The notes: a model not told the origin generated them from the letters alone. Positions 15,427 to 24,041 are shown, counted from the first letter of the stretch. The stretch: 33,910 nt of DNA from Bacteroidota bacterium (GCA_018266475.1 JAFEAI010000262.1:1-33910); one strand, 5' to 3'. Numbers and translations are program-made.

Positions 15427-16319
15427 TGCGCGTAGGGGAACAGGTTGCCGGAAATGCCCGCGTTCCGTGCGTTCTTGGCCAGGAAGTGGAGGATGTGGCC
15501 CAATTTCCAATCGAGCCCCACATGGTCGCGGCGCAGGCACAGTTCATCGTTGCGCAAGGGCCGCCCATGGGGGATGTGGCAGCCGCGCTCCGCCGAGGCG
15601 CAGGAAATGAAGCCGGCCTTGAACACGGTCTGCCGCGCGGTGTCATTGAAGTTGACAAACCGCCCGTAGGGAAAGGCGAAGTGCCGCACACCGCCACATC
15701 GGCGCGTGATCACCTCGATGCACTGCCCGCAATCCTCCTCAAACTCCGCCTGCCCCATGGTGGCCACGTCCGAGTGCCCCATCGTGTGCGAGCCGATCTC
15801 GTGGCCCAGCTTCATCAACCGGTCCACGTCGCGCCAATCCATGAATTCCACCAAGGGGAAATGGATCCGGTCCCGGCAGAAGCGCTCCACCTCTTCGCGC
15901 GTGCCGGCGTTGATGATGGCCGGATTGATGAAGAAGCAGCCCGAGGCGCCGTGTTCCGTGAGGATCTCCGCCGCGCGCACGTTGTTCTTCAGGCCGTCGT
16001 CCGAGCTGATGCAGGCATACGCCCGGTCGATGTTCCCGCCCAACACGCGCTCCACGCCTTCGGAGTAGGGGATGAACCGGTGCGTTTCACCCAAGGTTTT
16101 CAGCAGTGCTGCCAACGGCTTTTCCTCGTCCTTGAACACATGGTGGATGTAGATGAACTGCACCCTGGGCTTGCCCAGGTCCTTGCCGATGCCCTTGGCC
16201 CGGTCCGCCATGGCCAGCGCATCCAGCACGGCAGCGCGTGCAATGCCGCGTATCCCCGCAGGCTTCAGCCGTTTGATCTCCTTGTACTGGGTATGGAAGT
16301 CCATAGTGTGTGCAGGCAT
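15417..16319 (-). CDS. Polysaccharide deacetylase (NodB-like)
   Basis: A 300-residue protein (ATG at 16319; 16304 is also possible) with the NodB fold. Asp107-Asp108 in SSDDGLKN gives the base and metal ligand; His178 and His182 in GSHTMGHSD give the metal-binding histidines; FPYG (216-219) is motif 3. It should remove an N- or O-acetyl group from a sugar, either at the lipid-linked stage or in the polymer. I see no signal peptide, so it may act in the cytoplasm on a nucleotide- or lipid-linked sugar. Its 3' end overlaps the formyltransferase start by 10 bp. A deacetylase followed by an N-formyltransferase could exchange N-acetyl for N-formyl (inference). Confidence 0.9.
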   Translation of the reverse strand: MPAHTMDFHTQYKEIKRLKPAGIRGIARAAVLDALAMADRAKGIGKDLGKPRVQFIYIHHVFKDEEKPLAALLKTLGETHRFIPYSEGVERVLGGNIDRAYACISSDDGLKNNVRAAEILTEHGASGCFFINPAIINAGTREEVERFCRDRIHFPLVEFMDWRDVDRLMKLGHEIGSHTMGHSDVATMGQAEFEEDCGQCIEVITRRCGGVRHFAFPYGRFVNFNDTARQTVFKAGFISCASAERGCHIPHGRPLRNDELCLRRDHVGLDWKLGHILHFLAKNARNAGISGNLFPYAQCG

Positions 16320-16406
16320 GTGGATGGAGTGCAGGCCGCCAAAGGTGGGGCGGAAAGTGGCTTCCTAAATCGCAGGTTCCCAAAGCGGAGGCCCGGCGCA
16401 GGGAGC

Positions 16407-16664
16407 TCATGCCAGCACCTCCGCGATCAGGCGGTCCGTTACGTTGGGCAGCAGGTACGCGCTGTGGTCGGCGTGCTTGTCCACTTCGATCACACGCTCC
16501 CCGCGGATGATCTTCGGAAGCTCCGCCTCCACCTCCTCCACGCGGATGGAGGCGCCCATGCGCCGCACCAGCTCCTTGGCGAACTTCGCCCAACGCCCCC
16601 CGCCGATGCCCCGTACCGTCGGAAAGCCATTGCAGATCAACAAGATCGGCTCTCCGGCTTTCAT
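16407..16664 (-). pseudogene. Truncated, chimeric glycosyltransferase-like ORF
   Basis: An 85-residue frame. Residues 7-35 (ILLICNGFPTVRGIGGGRWA and following KFAKELVRR) look like the start of the next gene upstream, whose N-terminus reads TIVSYTFPPSNGIGGRRWAK. After residue 36 there is no glycosyltransferase body; instead a charged stretch ends YLLPNVTDRLIAEVLA, which I do not recognise. GC is high (about 60%), unlike the gene upstream, which ends 8 bp before it. I read it as the 5' end of a resident glycosyltransferase fused to the 3' end of another gene by deletion or recombination at the island edge. A small real protein cannot be excluded. Confidence 0.5.
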
Positions 16665-16671
16665 CCGGATT

Positions 16672-17889
16672 TTAATTATTTCTTCTTCGCCGATTTATTT
16701 CGGACACAAATTTTTCCGTAACAGAGGAAAACGTATATTGGCTTACATCAAAAAAGCCTTCTTCAAAAGGTACCTTTCCATTTAGGTACTGTGGCAGATC
16801 TCGCTCGATGTTTTCAGGAAGTATATGTATTCCAGCCCTGGATTTTCTAATGAATTTACCAACTTCTCCTTCTTCACCTATGTATAGTATAGGTGTTTTG
16901 CTGTGAATTATTTCAAAAAATTTAGTTGAAACTAAATCCTTATCTGCCGGAGGATATATAGCCAAATACGCAGCAGAATTTCCGATTTTTTGAAATAATT
17001 GCTCTTCCGGAATGAAAGTATGCTTTTTAATGCCGGTTTGTTCTATATCTGATTCTAATAATGGGGAATTTGCCCCGGTGTATATGTCCCATTTAAACCC
17101 TGATTTTGGATTTAATCTTACAACTTTAAGTAACTTTTCCATGTACTCTTCAATACCTGCGTATAATGTACCTCCATAAATAAATCCTTCCCTTTTTACT
17201 TCTGTTGAAACCGGAGGAAATTTTTCCGGGTTGTATGCGTGGGAAAGCACATAAAGCTTAGATTTACAATCAGGATACTTTCCTTTTAAAAAATCCCCCA
17301 TGTGGTCGGTTGGAACGCAAACTAGATTACTGAATAGCATGGCCTCATTTTCTGAGGTCTCTTGATGTTTTCGCTTACAATTAGATAGTGCCGGTATCCC
17401 ATAATAGCTTCCCCATGTCCAAGGATCACGAAAATCAGTTACATAAAACACTTCTTTATGTCGTCTTTTAAATTCAGCACCATAATAAAGCAGGGAAAAA
17501 GGCGCGCCGGTAACTATAAGTACATCAATCATTTTTTGTTTATGAATACCTTCCAGCACATTTAACATAGGTTTTCTCCATCCAATTCCACCGTCGAATA
17601 TGTTTTCCTTTGTTAAATGGCTAATAACTTTTATCGTAACCAAATAACATATTTTTTCTAAAATCGATTTAGTGTATCCACGTAGCCAGCCTGGATAAAA
17701 CTTGGGCAATAATTTGAAATCAATTCCTCCATAGTCCTTTTCATACCAATTCTTTGGAACGGATTTGTTCGCGCACACTACGGTAACTTCATGCCCTAAT
17801 TTACTTAGTTCCTGACTAAACTTCGCCCAACGTCTTCCTCCTATTCCATTGGATGGAGGAAAAGTGTAAGAAACAATGGTGATGTGCAT
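16672..17889 (-). CDS. Glycosyltransferase, GT4-like, on the AT-rich island
   Basis: A 405-residue GT-B protein. The N-terminal HITIVSYTFPPSNGIGGRRW is the acceptor-side glycine loop typical of Bacteroidota GT4-like enzymes. FIYGGTLYAGIEEY begins the donor domain, and STKFFEIIHSKTPILYIG is the equivalent of the donor-binding region. A strict E-x7-E is absent. Base composition is near 37% GC, and codon use is strikingly A/T ending compared with both flanks, so the gene was probably acquired recently together with the amidotransferase (4-bp spacing to 17894). It likely transfers the amidated sugar made by its neighbour (inference). Confidence 0.85.
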   Translation of the reverse strand: MHITIVSYTFPPSNGIGGRRWAKFSQELSKLGHEVTVVCANKSVPKNWYEKDYGGIDFKLLPKFYPGWLRGYTKSILEKICYLVTIKVISHLTKENIFDGGIGWRKPMLNVLEGIHKQKMIDVLIVTGAPFSLLYYGAEFKRRHKEVFYVTDFRDPWTWGSYYGIPALSNCKRKHQETSENEAMLFSNLVCVPTDHMGDFLKGKYPDCKSKLYVLSHAYNPEKFPPVSTEVKREGFIYGGTLYAGIEEYMEKLLKVVRLNPKSGFKWDIYTGANSPLLESDIEQTGIKKHTFIPEEQLFQKIGNSAAYLAIYPPADKDLVSTKFFEIIHSKTPILYIGEEGEVGKFIRKSRAGIHILPENIERDLPQYLNGKVPFEEGFFDVSQYTFSSVTEKFVSEINRRRRNN

Positions 17890-17893
17890 GTGT

Positions 17894-19720
17894 TTATATA
17901 TTGTACAATTTTGGAATGGAATTTACTATTTCAATAACTCTTTCAAAATCCATCCCTAATGTATCGAGATACCAACGGATGTTTTGATAACGAGGGCGGT
18001 TTTCCTCTTCCACCAACTCCAATGCACGCTCCCGCGTGATTTGTCCTTCACGAATTTGGTTGCTTCGAAACGTATCGTGCTCTGTGAATCCGGCAACGGT
18101 GTAGTAAACATAGTTGTAAAATGCGGCTGTGCCATCACCTATCCGCCATGTCGTTTTCGTATCTGGTGCCAACTCCCAATCATACCCGTTGATGAGTGTA
18201 TCATTCACCAAGTCTTCATCCCATCTCCAGTAGTCAAACACGTGATAATAGTCTTTCTTCTCCGTAAAGCTGCGATAATATTCTCCTGACAAGGTATCCC
18301 ACAGGGACGAGTTGAAATAACCCATACTTTTCGTCATCGCAGCAAACCGCTTAATGTGATACCTGAGCTGCTTCAGCGCACCATGACTATATACGCGCAC
18401 TTCTTCAAAGTCCGGTTTGATATTCAAAAAACCTGTTTTGAAATGTGTGATCTCAAGTGGGTTAACTCCCCATAGATTAAGTTGGACACCCGTTTGCTTC
18501 TTCACATCTTCAACATGCCTAAAGAAATGTTTGTCACCGGCAGTAAGCATGGCCATCATCCCTAAGTGGGGAGCCTTTAACCATGCTTCAAGATTCATTC
18601 TGATGTTTTTCCTTTTCAATGAAATGTCCGCGGCGACAATGATATTCTCCACTCCCAATTGCGCACACATGCGGCTGATATTCCTTCTGCCTAAATCCGT
18701 AACCATGCCCCAGTCATACGTATAGGTGACAGGACGGAGATTTAGTTCATTCACAATCAGATGCAAGCTGTAGCAACTGTCCCTTCCACCAGAAAACGGG
18801 ACAATACATTCTAAGCCACTGTTTCGTCTGTACGGATCAACCAATTTGAATAGTTCCTCTTTCGGCTTTGGATTGTTTCGTAATTTATAGCTGCGACAAT
18901 AATTGCAAACCCCATTTTCATCAAAGTGAATATATGGCATAGTTTCTGGCAAGATGCATTTTGTGCATCTTTTTAAGCGTGGTTGTGCAAATGCTAATAA
19001 TTTCTCCTGCTCTTTGTTATACTTGAATTCAGGAATTAAATTTTCTTTACGTATATTGAAGTCATTAAGAATGTAATTGTTATTACTCGCAACAGGAATA
19101 TCTATGATTTTATATGATCGGCAAATATGGGAGATGTGCTCGCATCCGATTTCTGTCAAGGGATAATTTTCTGAAGCGAAATAAGACGTCTTTCCCTTTG
19201 TGCCGATATACAAGCTGCCATTATTAGAAATTAGGATAAGTTTGCCTATGTTTTGGATCAGAATGGCGCAAGATACTATCCCTTTACATCTTGCCATTAT
19301 GACATCTGCCAAGGAGTCAAGTGAAGCATTATTCTTCAAATGCTCAATGGTGATAGCGGCCAAAGCCTCGGAATCAATTACGTACTTTCTTTTTACTGAA
19401 AGGCTTTTCCACACATCATCTTCATTTACTATTATTCCATTGTGAAGAACAAACACATTGTCGCGTATAACGGGTTGATTATCTGAAAGGCCATTTGTAA
19501 TCAACCTGCTGTGACCTAATGCAATAGATGAATCATATAGATTGGTTTGGTTTAGTAGTTTTTCTATACTGTAGTCAGCTCTGAAAATTTGATAGGTGCC
19601 ATCTTTAATATATATTAAACCGGAAGAGTCTTTTCCTCGCTGTTCGGCGTGTTTCACCAACAGATTTAGTTCATTATGGTTTACTGTACCATTAGAAACT
19701 ATTCCAAAAATGCCACACAT
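17894..19720 (-). CDS. Class II glutamine amidotransferase fused to N-acetyl sugar amidotransferase (WbpG-like)
   Basis: A 608-residue protein. The frame can be opened from a TTG at 19729, but the true start must be the ATG at 19720, because processing then exposes Cys2 (MCGIFG) as the class II glutaminase nucleophile. Residues 1 to about 200 carry GHSRL (69-73), HNG (93-95) and DSEAL (116-120), the glutamine site of PurF/GlmS/AsnB enzymes. Residues about 250-608 carry a zinc-type pair CTKC and CNYC (Cys252, 255, 272, 275) and the PP-loop PFSGGRDS (308-315) of the WbpG/WbuX family, which uses ammonia and ATP to make acetamidino sugars. The classical systems take ammonia from separate HisH/HisF-like proteins, none of which is here; the fusion supplies its own glutaminase. 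AT-rich like its neighbour. Confidence 0.9.
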   Translation of the reverse strand: MCGIFGIVSNGTVNHNELNLLVKHAEQRGKDSSGLIYIKDGTYQIFRADYSIEKLLNQTNLYDSSIALGHSRLITNGLSDNQPVIRDNVFVLHNGIIVNEDDVWKSLSVKRKYVIDSEALAAITIEHLKNNASLDSLADVIMARCKGIVSCAILIQNIGKLILISNNGSLYIGTKGKTSYFASENYPLTEIGCEHISHICRSYKIIDIPVASNNNYILNDFNIRKENLIPEFKYNKEQEKLLAFAQPRLKRCTKCILPETMPYIHFDENGVCNYCRSYKLRNNPKPKEELFKLVDPYRRNSGLECIVPFSGGRDSCYSLHLIVNELNLRPVTYTYDWGMVTDLGRRNISRMCAQLGVENIIVAADISLKRKNIRMNLEAWLKAPHLGMMAMLTAGDKHFFRHVEDVKKQTGVQLNLWGVNPLEITHFKTGFLNIKPDFEEVRVYSHGALKQLRYHIKRFAAMTKSMGYFNSSLWDTLSGEYYRSFTEKKDYYHVFDYWRWDEDLVNDTLINGYDWELAPDTKTTWRIGDGTAAFYNYVYYTVAGFTEHDTFRSNQIREGQITRERALELVEEENRPRYQNIRWYLDTLGMDFERVIEIVNSIPKLYNI

Positions 19721-19769
19721 TTTATGCAATTAATGTAAGGTGACCGAAAAGTTTCGTTTTAATGAGGCA

Positions 19770-19958
19770 CTAAAACCAGGACGCAGATTTCGCGTTAGCG
19801 GCTATTTGTGCGGGTTTTACAAAGCATTTGCCATGAAACTGGCACCAAGTGTCGAGTGCATCCATGAGGTTGTGAATGCCTTGCATACAGCGCGGGCTGA
19901 CGTAGGTGTAAATCTCGGCAGGCTTTGTGTCGGTTATCTCGTGCGAAGCGGGTTCCAA
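19770..19958 (-). pseudogene. Possible tyrosine recombinase C-terminal stub
   Basis: A 62-residue open stretch contains DTKPAEIYTYVSPRCMQGIH followed by NLMDAL. This resembles the last 30 residues of XerD-like Bacteroidota integrases (pattern TTEIYTHVS...I.NP.D.L), in which the Tyr of IYT is the nucleophile. No Arg-His-x-x-Arg box or upstream catalytic domain is readable in any frame, so it is at most a decayed end of a gene. It lies just outside the AT-rich island. The match is by eye and modest. Confidence 0.42.
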
Positions 19959-20029
19959 AAGGGTTTGGATGAACCGGAAGATGGAGCCTTACAACAAGAG
20001 GACGGCAAGCGAGAATGCGGCGCAAGATA

Positions 20030-20188
20030 GGCACGCTGGCAGTTTCCAGTTGCATTGCTGGACAAAAGCGACCTGCATGGTATGTTCTTCGCTGTCTGCC
20101 GAATACAAGCACCTCACACTTGTGTGAGCATCCACGTACGAATGTCGCTTTTGGGCCGACGTGGGCATGAGCGGAAGGCGCTCGTGCC
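20030..20188. repeat. Nested imperfect inverted repeat (attC- or REP-like)
   Basis: Outer arms GGCACG (20030-20035) and CGTGCC (20183-20188), middle arms AAAAGCGAC (20064-20072) and GTCGCTTTT (20144-20152), and an inner palindrome CTCACAC-TT-GTGTGAG (20113-20128). The three pairs are roughly concentric, so the strand could fold into one long interrupted stem of about 160 bases. It lies beside the recombinase stub. Its identity is open. Confidence 0.6.
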
Positions 20189-20199
20189 AAAGTGTGCGT

Positions 20200-20500
20200 C
20201 CTGGCCCCGCCCCAACAAGTCCCATCTGCGTGCATCGGCGTTCATCCGCGGTTCAACTTCATCGCCGACTTGGTCGAGCAGGTCAAAAAACCAACAATCC
20301 CCAATCTGCGCGCATCCGCGTTCATCCGCGGTTCACACCCCTCCGCATCTGGCGGGCGTCCATGCGCGTGTGTTCCTGGCCCCGCCCCAACAATCCCCAT
20401 CTGCGTTCATCCGCGGTTCAGCTTCATCGCCGACTTGGTCGAGCAGGTCAAAAAACCAACAATCCTCATCTGCGTGCATCGGCGTTCATCTGCGGTTCAA
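20200..20500. repeat. Direct repeat block of about 170 bp with ATCNGCG words
   Basis: CCTGGCCCCGCCCCAACA occurs at 20200-20217 and 20375-20392. A 44-bp segment beginning CTTCATCGCCGACTTGGTCG occurs at 20257-20300 and 20422-20465. Between and after them are runs of 9-10 base words such as ATCTGCGTGC, ATCGGCGTTC and ATCCGCGGTT. With the stub, the stem and the next element it fills the gene-free 19721-20817 interval. Confidence 0.88.
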
Positions 20501-20634
20501 CAACGCCAAGCCCGCGTTCACTCAGCGCCCAAGATGCGATGGCAGGGCCGCGATCCAGGGCTATCGGGCCTTATCCATGCGTCTGGCGGCGCATTCACAC
20601 ACTGCCTTGAACCACGCCCCGGTGGATACCGGGG

Positions 20635-20720
20635 CCACACGGATGCACACGGATAGGGAATGTTGTTTTGCTTGGTAGGTGGGTCCGGGATCCGTGTTCA
20701 TCCGTGTCCATCCGTGGTTT
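20635..20720. repeat. Inverted ATCCGTGT word repeat
   Basis: CCACACGGATGCACACGGAT (20635-20654) is nearly the reverse complement of the run ATCCGTGTTCATCCGTGT (20690-20707), which continues CCATCCGTGG. A 35-base loop separates the arms. The words belong to the same loose family as 6664-6805 and 20222-20500. It precedes the epimerase gene by about 100 bp. Confidence 0.82.
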
Positions 20721-20817
20721 GAATTCCATTGGAAGCCGCGCCCGCAGGGTGCGTTAGACCCGATGGCCCTGGGCAGAGATCGCCCGTTCTTCGCCCATTG
20801 CGTAGTTTAGCCCCGGT

Positions 20818-21837
20818 TTGAAGGGTATACAGCGGCACGCGATCATTACGGGAGGGGCGGGGTTCATCGGCAGCCACTTGGTGGACCGGCTCCTGGGGGA
20901 AGGCGGATGGCAAGTGACCGTGGTGGACAACTTCCACCCCTTGTACCCGAGGGCGGTAAAGGAATCCAACATCGCCAAGCACGCAGGCGATCCGCATTTC
21001 ACCTTCATCGAGGGAAGCATCCTGGAGGACGGCCTGCTTGAACCGGCCCTGCGGAAAGCACCCGGCAGCCACACCGTGCTCGTCCACTTAGCCGCGCGGG
21101 TAGGGGTGCGGCCCAGCATAACGGACCCCATTGCCTACCACCAGGTAAACGTTACCGGCACGCTGAAACTGCTTGAGCTGGCCCGCCTGCACCAGGTGGC
21201 CCATTTCATACTGGCCAGCAGCAGCAGCGTGTACGGCGAACATCCCGGCACCCCGTGGAAGGAAACCATTGACCACCTGCAGCCCATCAGCCCTTATGCG
21301 GCTTCCAAGCTGGCCGCCGAAGCATACGTGAAGGTGTATGCCCGCCTGCACGGCATGGATGCCACCGTGCTGCGCTTCTTCACGGTGTACGGCCCCCGGC
21401 AGCGGCCCGACCTGGCCATTCATTCCTTCTTCCGCAAGGTCAGCGAGGGCGTGCCCATCTCGCAGTTTGGCGATGGCACCACGCAACGGGACTACACCTA
21501 CGTGGGTGATATCATCAATGGGGTGCGCGCCGCCATGGACCGCCCCATGCAGCGCAGGCCGGGCCAAGGCGCCTATGAGGTGTTCAACCTCGGCAACTCG
21601 GAAACCATCGCCCTGCGCGACCTGATCGCCGTGGTCGAGGAGGCCGCCGGGCGCAAGGCGGTCATAGAACGAAGGCCCGCACAGCCCGGCGACGTGCCCC
21701 GCACGTATGCCGACATTGCAAAAGCCCGTACACTGCTGGGTTATTCCCCCCAAACCCGGTTGATCGAGGGCATGCAATGGTTTGCCGATTGGTACCGCAC
21801 ACAAGTTGGGGAATGCCGGGCCGTGCCCGGTACCTAA
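20818..21837 (+). CDS. NAD-dependent sugar-nucleotide epimerase (UDP-glucuronate/UDP-GlcNAc 4-epimerase-like)
   Basis: A 339-residue extended SDR enzyme starting with TTG at 20818. Rossmann motif GGAGFIGS near residue 12, HLAARVGVRPSI, SSSSVYGE, the catalytic YAASK, RFFTVYGPRQRPD, TQRDYTYVGDI and the late GDVPRTYADIAKARTLLGY. The last motif and RPS in the third are typical of UDP-glucuronate 4-epimerases and WbpP-like relatives. It probably makes UDP-GalA or a similar sugar for the glycan. TAGTTTAG at 20802-20809 is a poor -7 match. The next gene follows after 15 bp. The enzyme class is firm; the substrate is inferred. Confidence 0.9.
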   Translation: MKGIQRHAIITGGAGFIGSHLVDRLLGEGGWQVTVVDNFHPLYPRAVKESNIAKHAGDPHFTFIEGSILEDGLLEPALRKAPGSHTVLVHLAARVGVRPSITDPIAYHQVNVTGTLKLLELARLHQVAHFILASSSSVYGEHPGTPWKETIDHLQPISPYAASKLAAEAYVKVYARLHGMDATVLRFFTVYGPRQRPDLAIHSFFRKVSEGVPISQFGDGTTQRDYTYVGDIINGVRAAMDRPMQRRPGQGAYEVFNLGNSETIALRDLIAVVEEAAGRKAVIERRPAQPGDVPRTYADIAKARTLLGYSPQTRLIEGMQWFADWYRTQVGECRAVPGT

Positions 21838-21852
21838 CTTGCGGCGTTGGCC

Positions 21853-22884
21853 ATGCGCACCATCGGAATCAGCCACAAGACCCGCTACTGGCAGCATTAC
21901 AGCTTCAGCAATCCGCCCGAAGGGTACAGGTGCGTGCGGGGTATCGATATCCCTTGGCATCTGGTGGGCATCCTGACCGAGGAACTGGTGAACACAAAGT
22001 TCTTTCTTCCCTTGCGGCACGTGGACATCTACCATACCTACAACGGCGTGGTGGCCAATGCCAAGCCCTGGGTGGTGGAAGTGGAAAGCTACCTGCCCCG
22101 CTATCACCGGATGCACCCCAAGGCCCCGCTTTACCAATGGGCCCTGCGCAAGTTGGCGGGCCGGTACTGCAAGGCGCTGGTCTTTACCAGCCAATGGGCC
22201 ATGCAGCGCAACTTGCGGCACCTGCAAGCCGCCGGCGTGGACCCGGGGAAGATGCAGGTGATCTACCGTGCCGTGGAGCAGTTTGCGCCGCAAGGCCGCG
22301 ATCCGCAGGTATTCACCGTGCTCATCGCAGGCAATGGCTTTTACCGCAAGGGTGGCGCGGAACTGCTGCGGGCATTCCTGCAATTGGGCCGCCCCGAGAT
22401 GCGGCTGAAGATCATCAGCACCATGAAAACGGACTGGGGACTGTGCCCCATGCCCTGGGAAAAGGCATGGGTGGAAAATGCCATCGCCAAGGACCCCCGC
22501 ATCACCGTGTACGGGCAAATGCCCCATGAAGAAGTGATCCGCCACATGCGGGCTGCGGACCTGTTCGTGAATGCCACCTACCTGGACCCCTTCAACAACA
22601 CGGTGCTGGAGGCCATGGGCTGCGGCCTGCCCGTGATCTGCTCCGATACAGGCGCGCTGCCGGAGGTGGCCCGCGACGGCGTGAATGGATGGATGCTCCG
22701 CGTGGACGGGAGAAGTAGCGAGGATATCACCGAGGAGGTCGCCATGCGCATGCGCCAGCTGATGGACGATGCGGCCCTGCGCAGCCGAATGGGCGCAGCC
22801 AACGATGCCATCATCCGCGACCGGTTTTCGCTCCAAGTGCGCAATGCGGCGCTTTTGAAAATCTATGAAGCTGCGCTGGAGTGA
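21853..22884 (+). CDS. GT4-family glycosyltransferase
   Basis: A 343-residue protein from ATG 21853 (a TTG at 21847 would add two residues). The donor domain begins VLIAGNGFYRKGGAELLRAF. RITVYGQMPHEEVIRHMRAA and DPFNNTVLEAMGCGLPVI follow, the latter with acidic-x7-Glu spacing (D in place of the first E). Length is normal for GT4. It is probably co-transcribed with the epimerase 15 bp upstream. Its last 22 bases overlap the convergent gene 22863-24041. Specificity unknown. Confidence 0.9.
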   Translation: MRTIGISHKTRYWQHYSFSNPPEGYRCVRGIDIPWHLVGILTEELVNTKFFLPLRHVDIYHTYNGVVANAKPWVVEVESYLPRYHRMHPKAPLYQWALRKLAGRYCKALVFTSQWAMQRNLRHLQAAGVDPGKMQVIYRAVEQFAPQGRDPQVFTVLIAGNGFYRKGGAELLRAFLQLGRPEMRLKIISTMKTDWGLCPMPWEKAWVENAIAKDPRITVYGQMPHEEVIRHMRAADLFVNATYLDPFNNTVLEAMGCGLPVICSDTGALPEVARDGVNGWMLRVDGRSSEDITEEVAMRMRQLMDDAALRSRMGAANDAIIRDRFSLQVRNAALLKIYEAALE

Positions 22885-24041
22885 ACCGCGCCATTTCCAC
22901 GCGCGGCGTGGGTGCTGAGCGAGGACAACGCCTCCGCGTGCAGCTTTGCCACCACGGGCCAGGCAAACCGTGCTTTGGCGCACCGGTAGCCCTCCAGCCC
23001 CATGTCACGGCGTTGCCCGGGATCCATTTCGGCAAACCGGCGGATGGCCATGTACAATGCTTCGGAGTTGCCGGCCGGCAGCAGGAATCCGCTCTTTCCA
23101 TCGGCTACCAGATCGCCCGTGGCGCCCACATTGCTCACCAGCACGGGCCTGGCCCGGGCCATCGCTTCCAGCACTACCGTGGGCATCCCCTCAAACCGGG
23201 TGGGCAGCACAAAGGCATGGCATTCGGTGTATAGCCGGTGCAGTTGTTCATCATCCACGCGGCCCAGCAGCGAAACGTTCGGCGGCAGGCCCCGTGCCTT
23301 GTAATGCGCCAGCAGCGGACCGCCACCGGCCAGGTTGAAGCGGACCCGTTGGCCCCAGCTTTCGTCCTGTAACCGGTGGGCCACCTCCATCAATAGGTCA
23401 ATGCCCTTGTTGGAGGCAAAGCGGCCAACGAACAGCAATTGCAGCGAACCCGCACCAGGGGGGTAAGGCGCAGCGGCAACGGGCACCTCCACGGCATTGG
23501 GCAACACCACCACCCCGGAGGGCGAGCCGGCCACCAATTGCTCCAAGATGGGCGTGAGCTTGCCGCCCAAGGAGACCACGGCGGCACTGTTCCTGGCCAC
23601 GTGCCGCACCAGCCTCCTGAACGGCCATCCCATGGCCCGCTCCTTCATGGTCAACCCTTGGAACATTTCCAGCCCGTGGGGATGTACCATCAGCCGCCTG
23701 CTGAACCGGTGGATCCCCTGCCAGATGCTGAAGCCTTGGGAAAGGATGACCGTAGGACCGTCCGGCTTGGCCATTTCAGCGGATAGCGCAGCACCCATGC
23801 GCCCGCTGTAGTTCCACAATTCACGTAAATAGAGGCGTTCAGTGCTGATTTCAGCAACTTGTACTTCGCGGATGTGCAGTGCCGGATCAAACAACCTCTC
23901 CGTATGCGGATGAAAAACCGTGAGCCGGATACCGTCCAGTTGGCAAAGGTGCTCCGCCAAGAGGCGGGAGTGGCGCTGCATGCCGCCTACGGCCAACGGG
24001 AAAATGCCGTCCGTGCATAGCGCGATGTGCAAGTTTGGCAT
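22863..24041 (-). CDS. GT4-family glycosyltransferase
   Basis: A 392-residue GT-B protein. IALCTDGIFPLAVGGMQRHS is the N-terminal acceptor loop, LLFVGRFASNKGIDLLMEVA opens the donor domain, and EGMPTVVLEAMARARPVLVS carries the E-x7-E motif. Its 3' end overlaps the convergent glycosyltransferase by 22 bp. It lies 47 bp downstream of the SDR gene 24089-25024, in the same direction, so the two probably form one unit. Likely adds a hexose or related sugar to the surface glycan; the acceptor is not evident. Confidence 0.93.
   Translation of the reverse strand: MPNLHIALCTDGIFPLAVGGMQRHSRLLAEHLCQLDGIRLTVFHPHTERLFDPALHIREVQVAEISTERLYLRELWNYSGRMGAALSAEMAKPDGPTVILSQGFSIWQGIHRFSRRLMVHPHGLEMFQGLTMKERAMGWPFRRLVRHVARNSAAVVSLGGKLTPILEQLVAGSPSGVVVLPNAVEVPVAAAPYPPGAGSLQLLFVGRFASNKGIDLLMEVAHRLQDESWGQRVRFNLAGGGPLLAHYKARGLPPNVSLLGRVDDEQLHRLYTECHAFVLPTRFEGMPTVVLEAMARARPVLVSNVGATGDLVADGKSGFLLPAGNSEALYMAIRRFAEMDPGQRRDMGLEGYRCAKARFAWPVVAKLHAEALSSLSTHAARGNGAVHSSAAS

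Noticed and set aside
19740-20030. Plus-strand 96-codon frame
   Set aside because: No recognisable features; the opposite strand carries the recombinase-like peptide, and the region has decayed composition.
20030-20188. Definite integron attC site
   Set aside because: The arms lack clear RYYYAAC/GTTRRRY core sites, so only a generic inverted repeat is claimed.
21088-22983. Minus-strand frame of 631 codons
   Set aside because: It covers the epimerase and glycosyltransferase on the plus strand, both with clear motifs; the antisense product has none.
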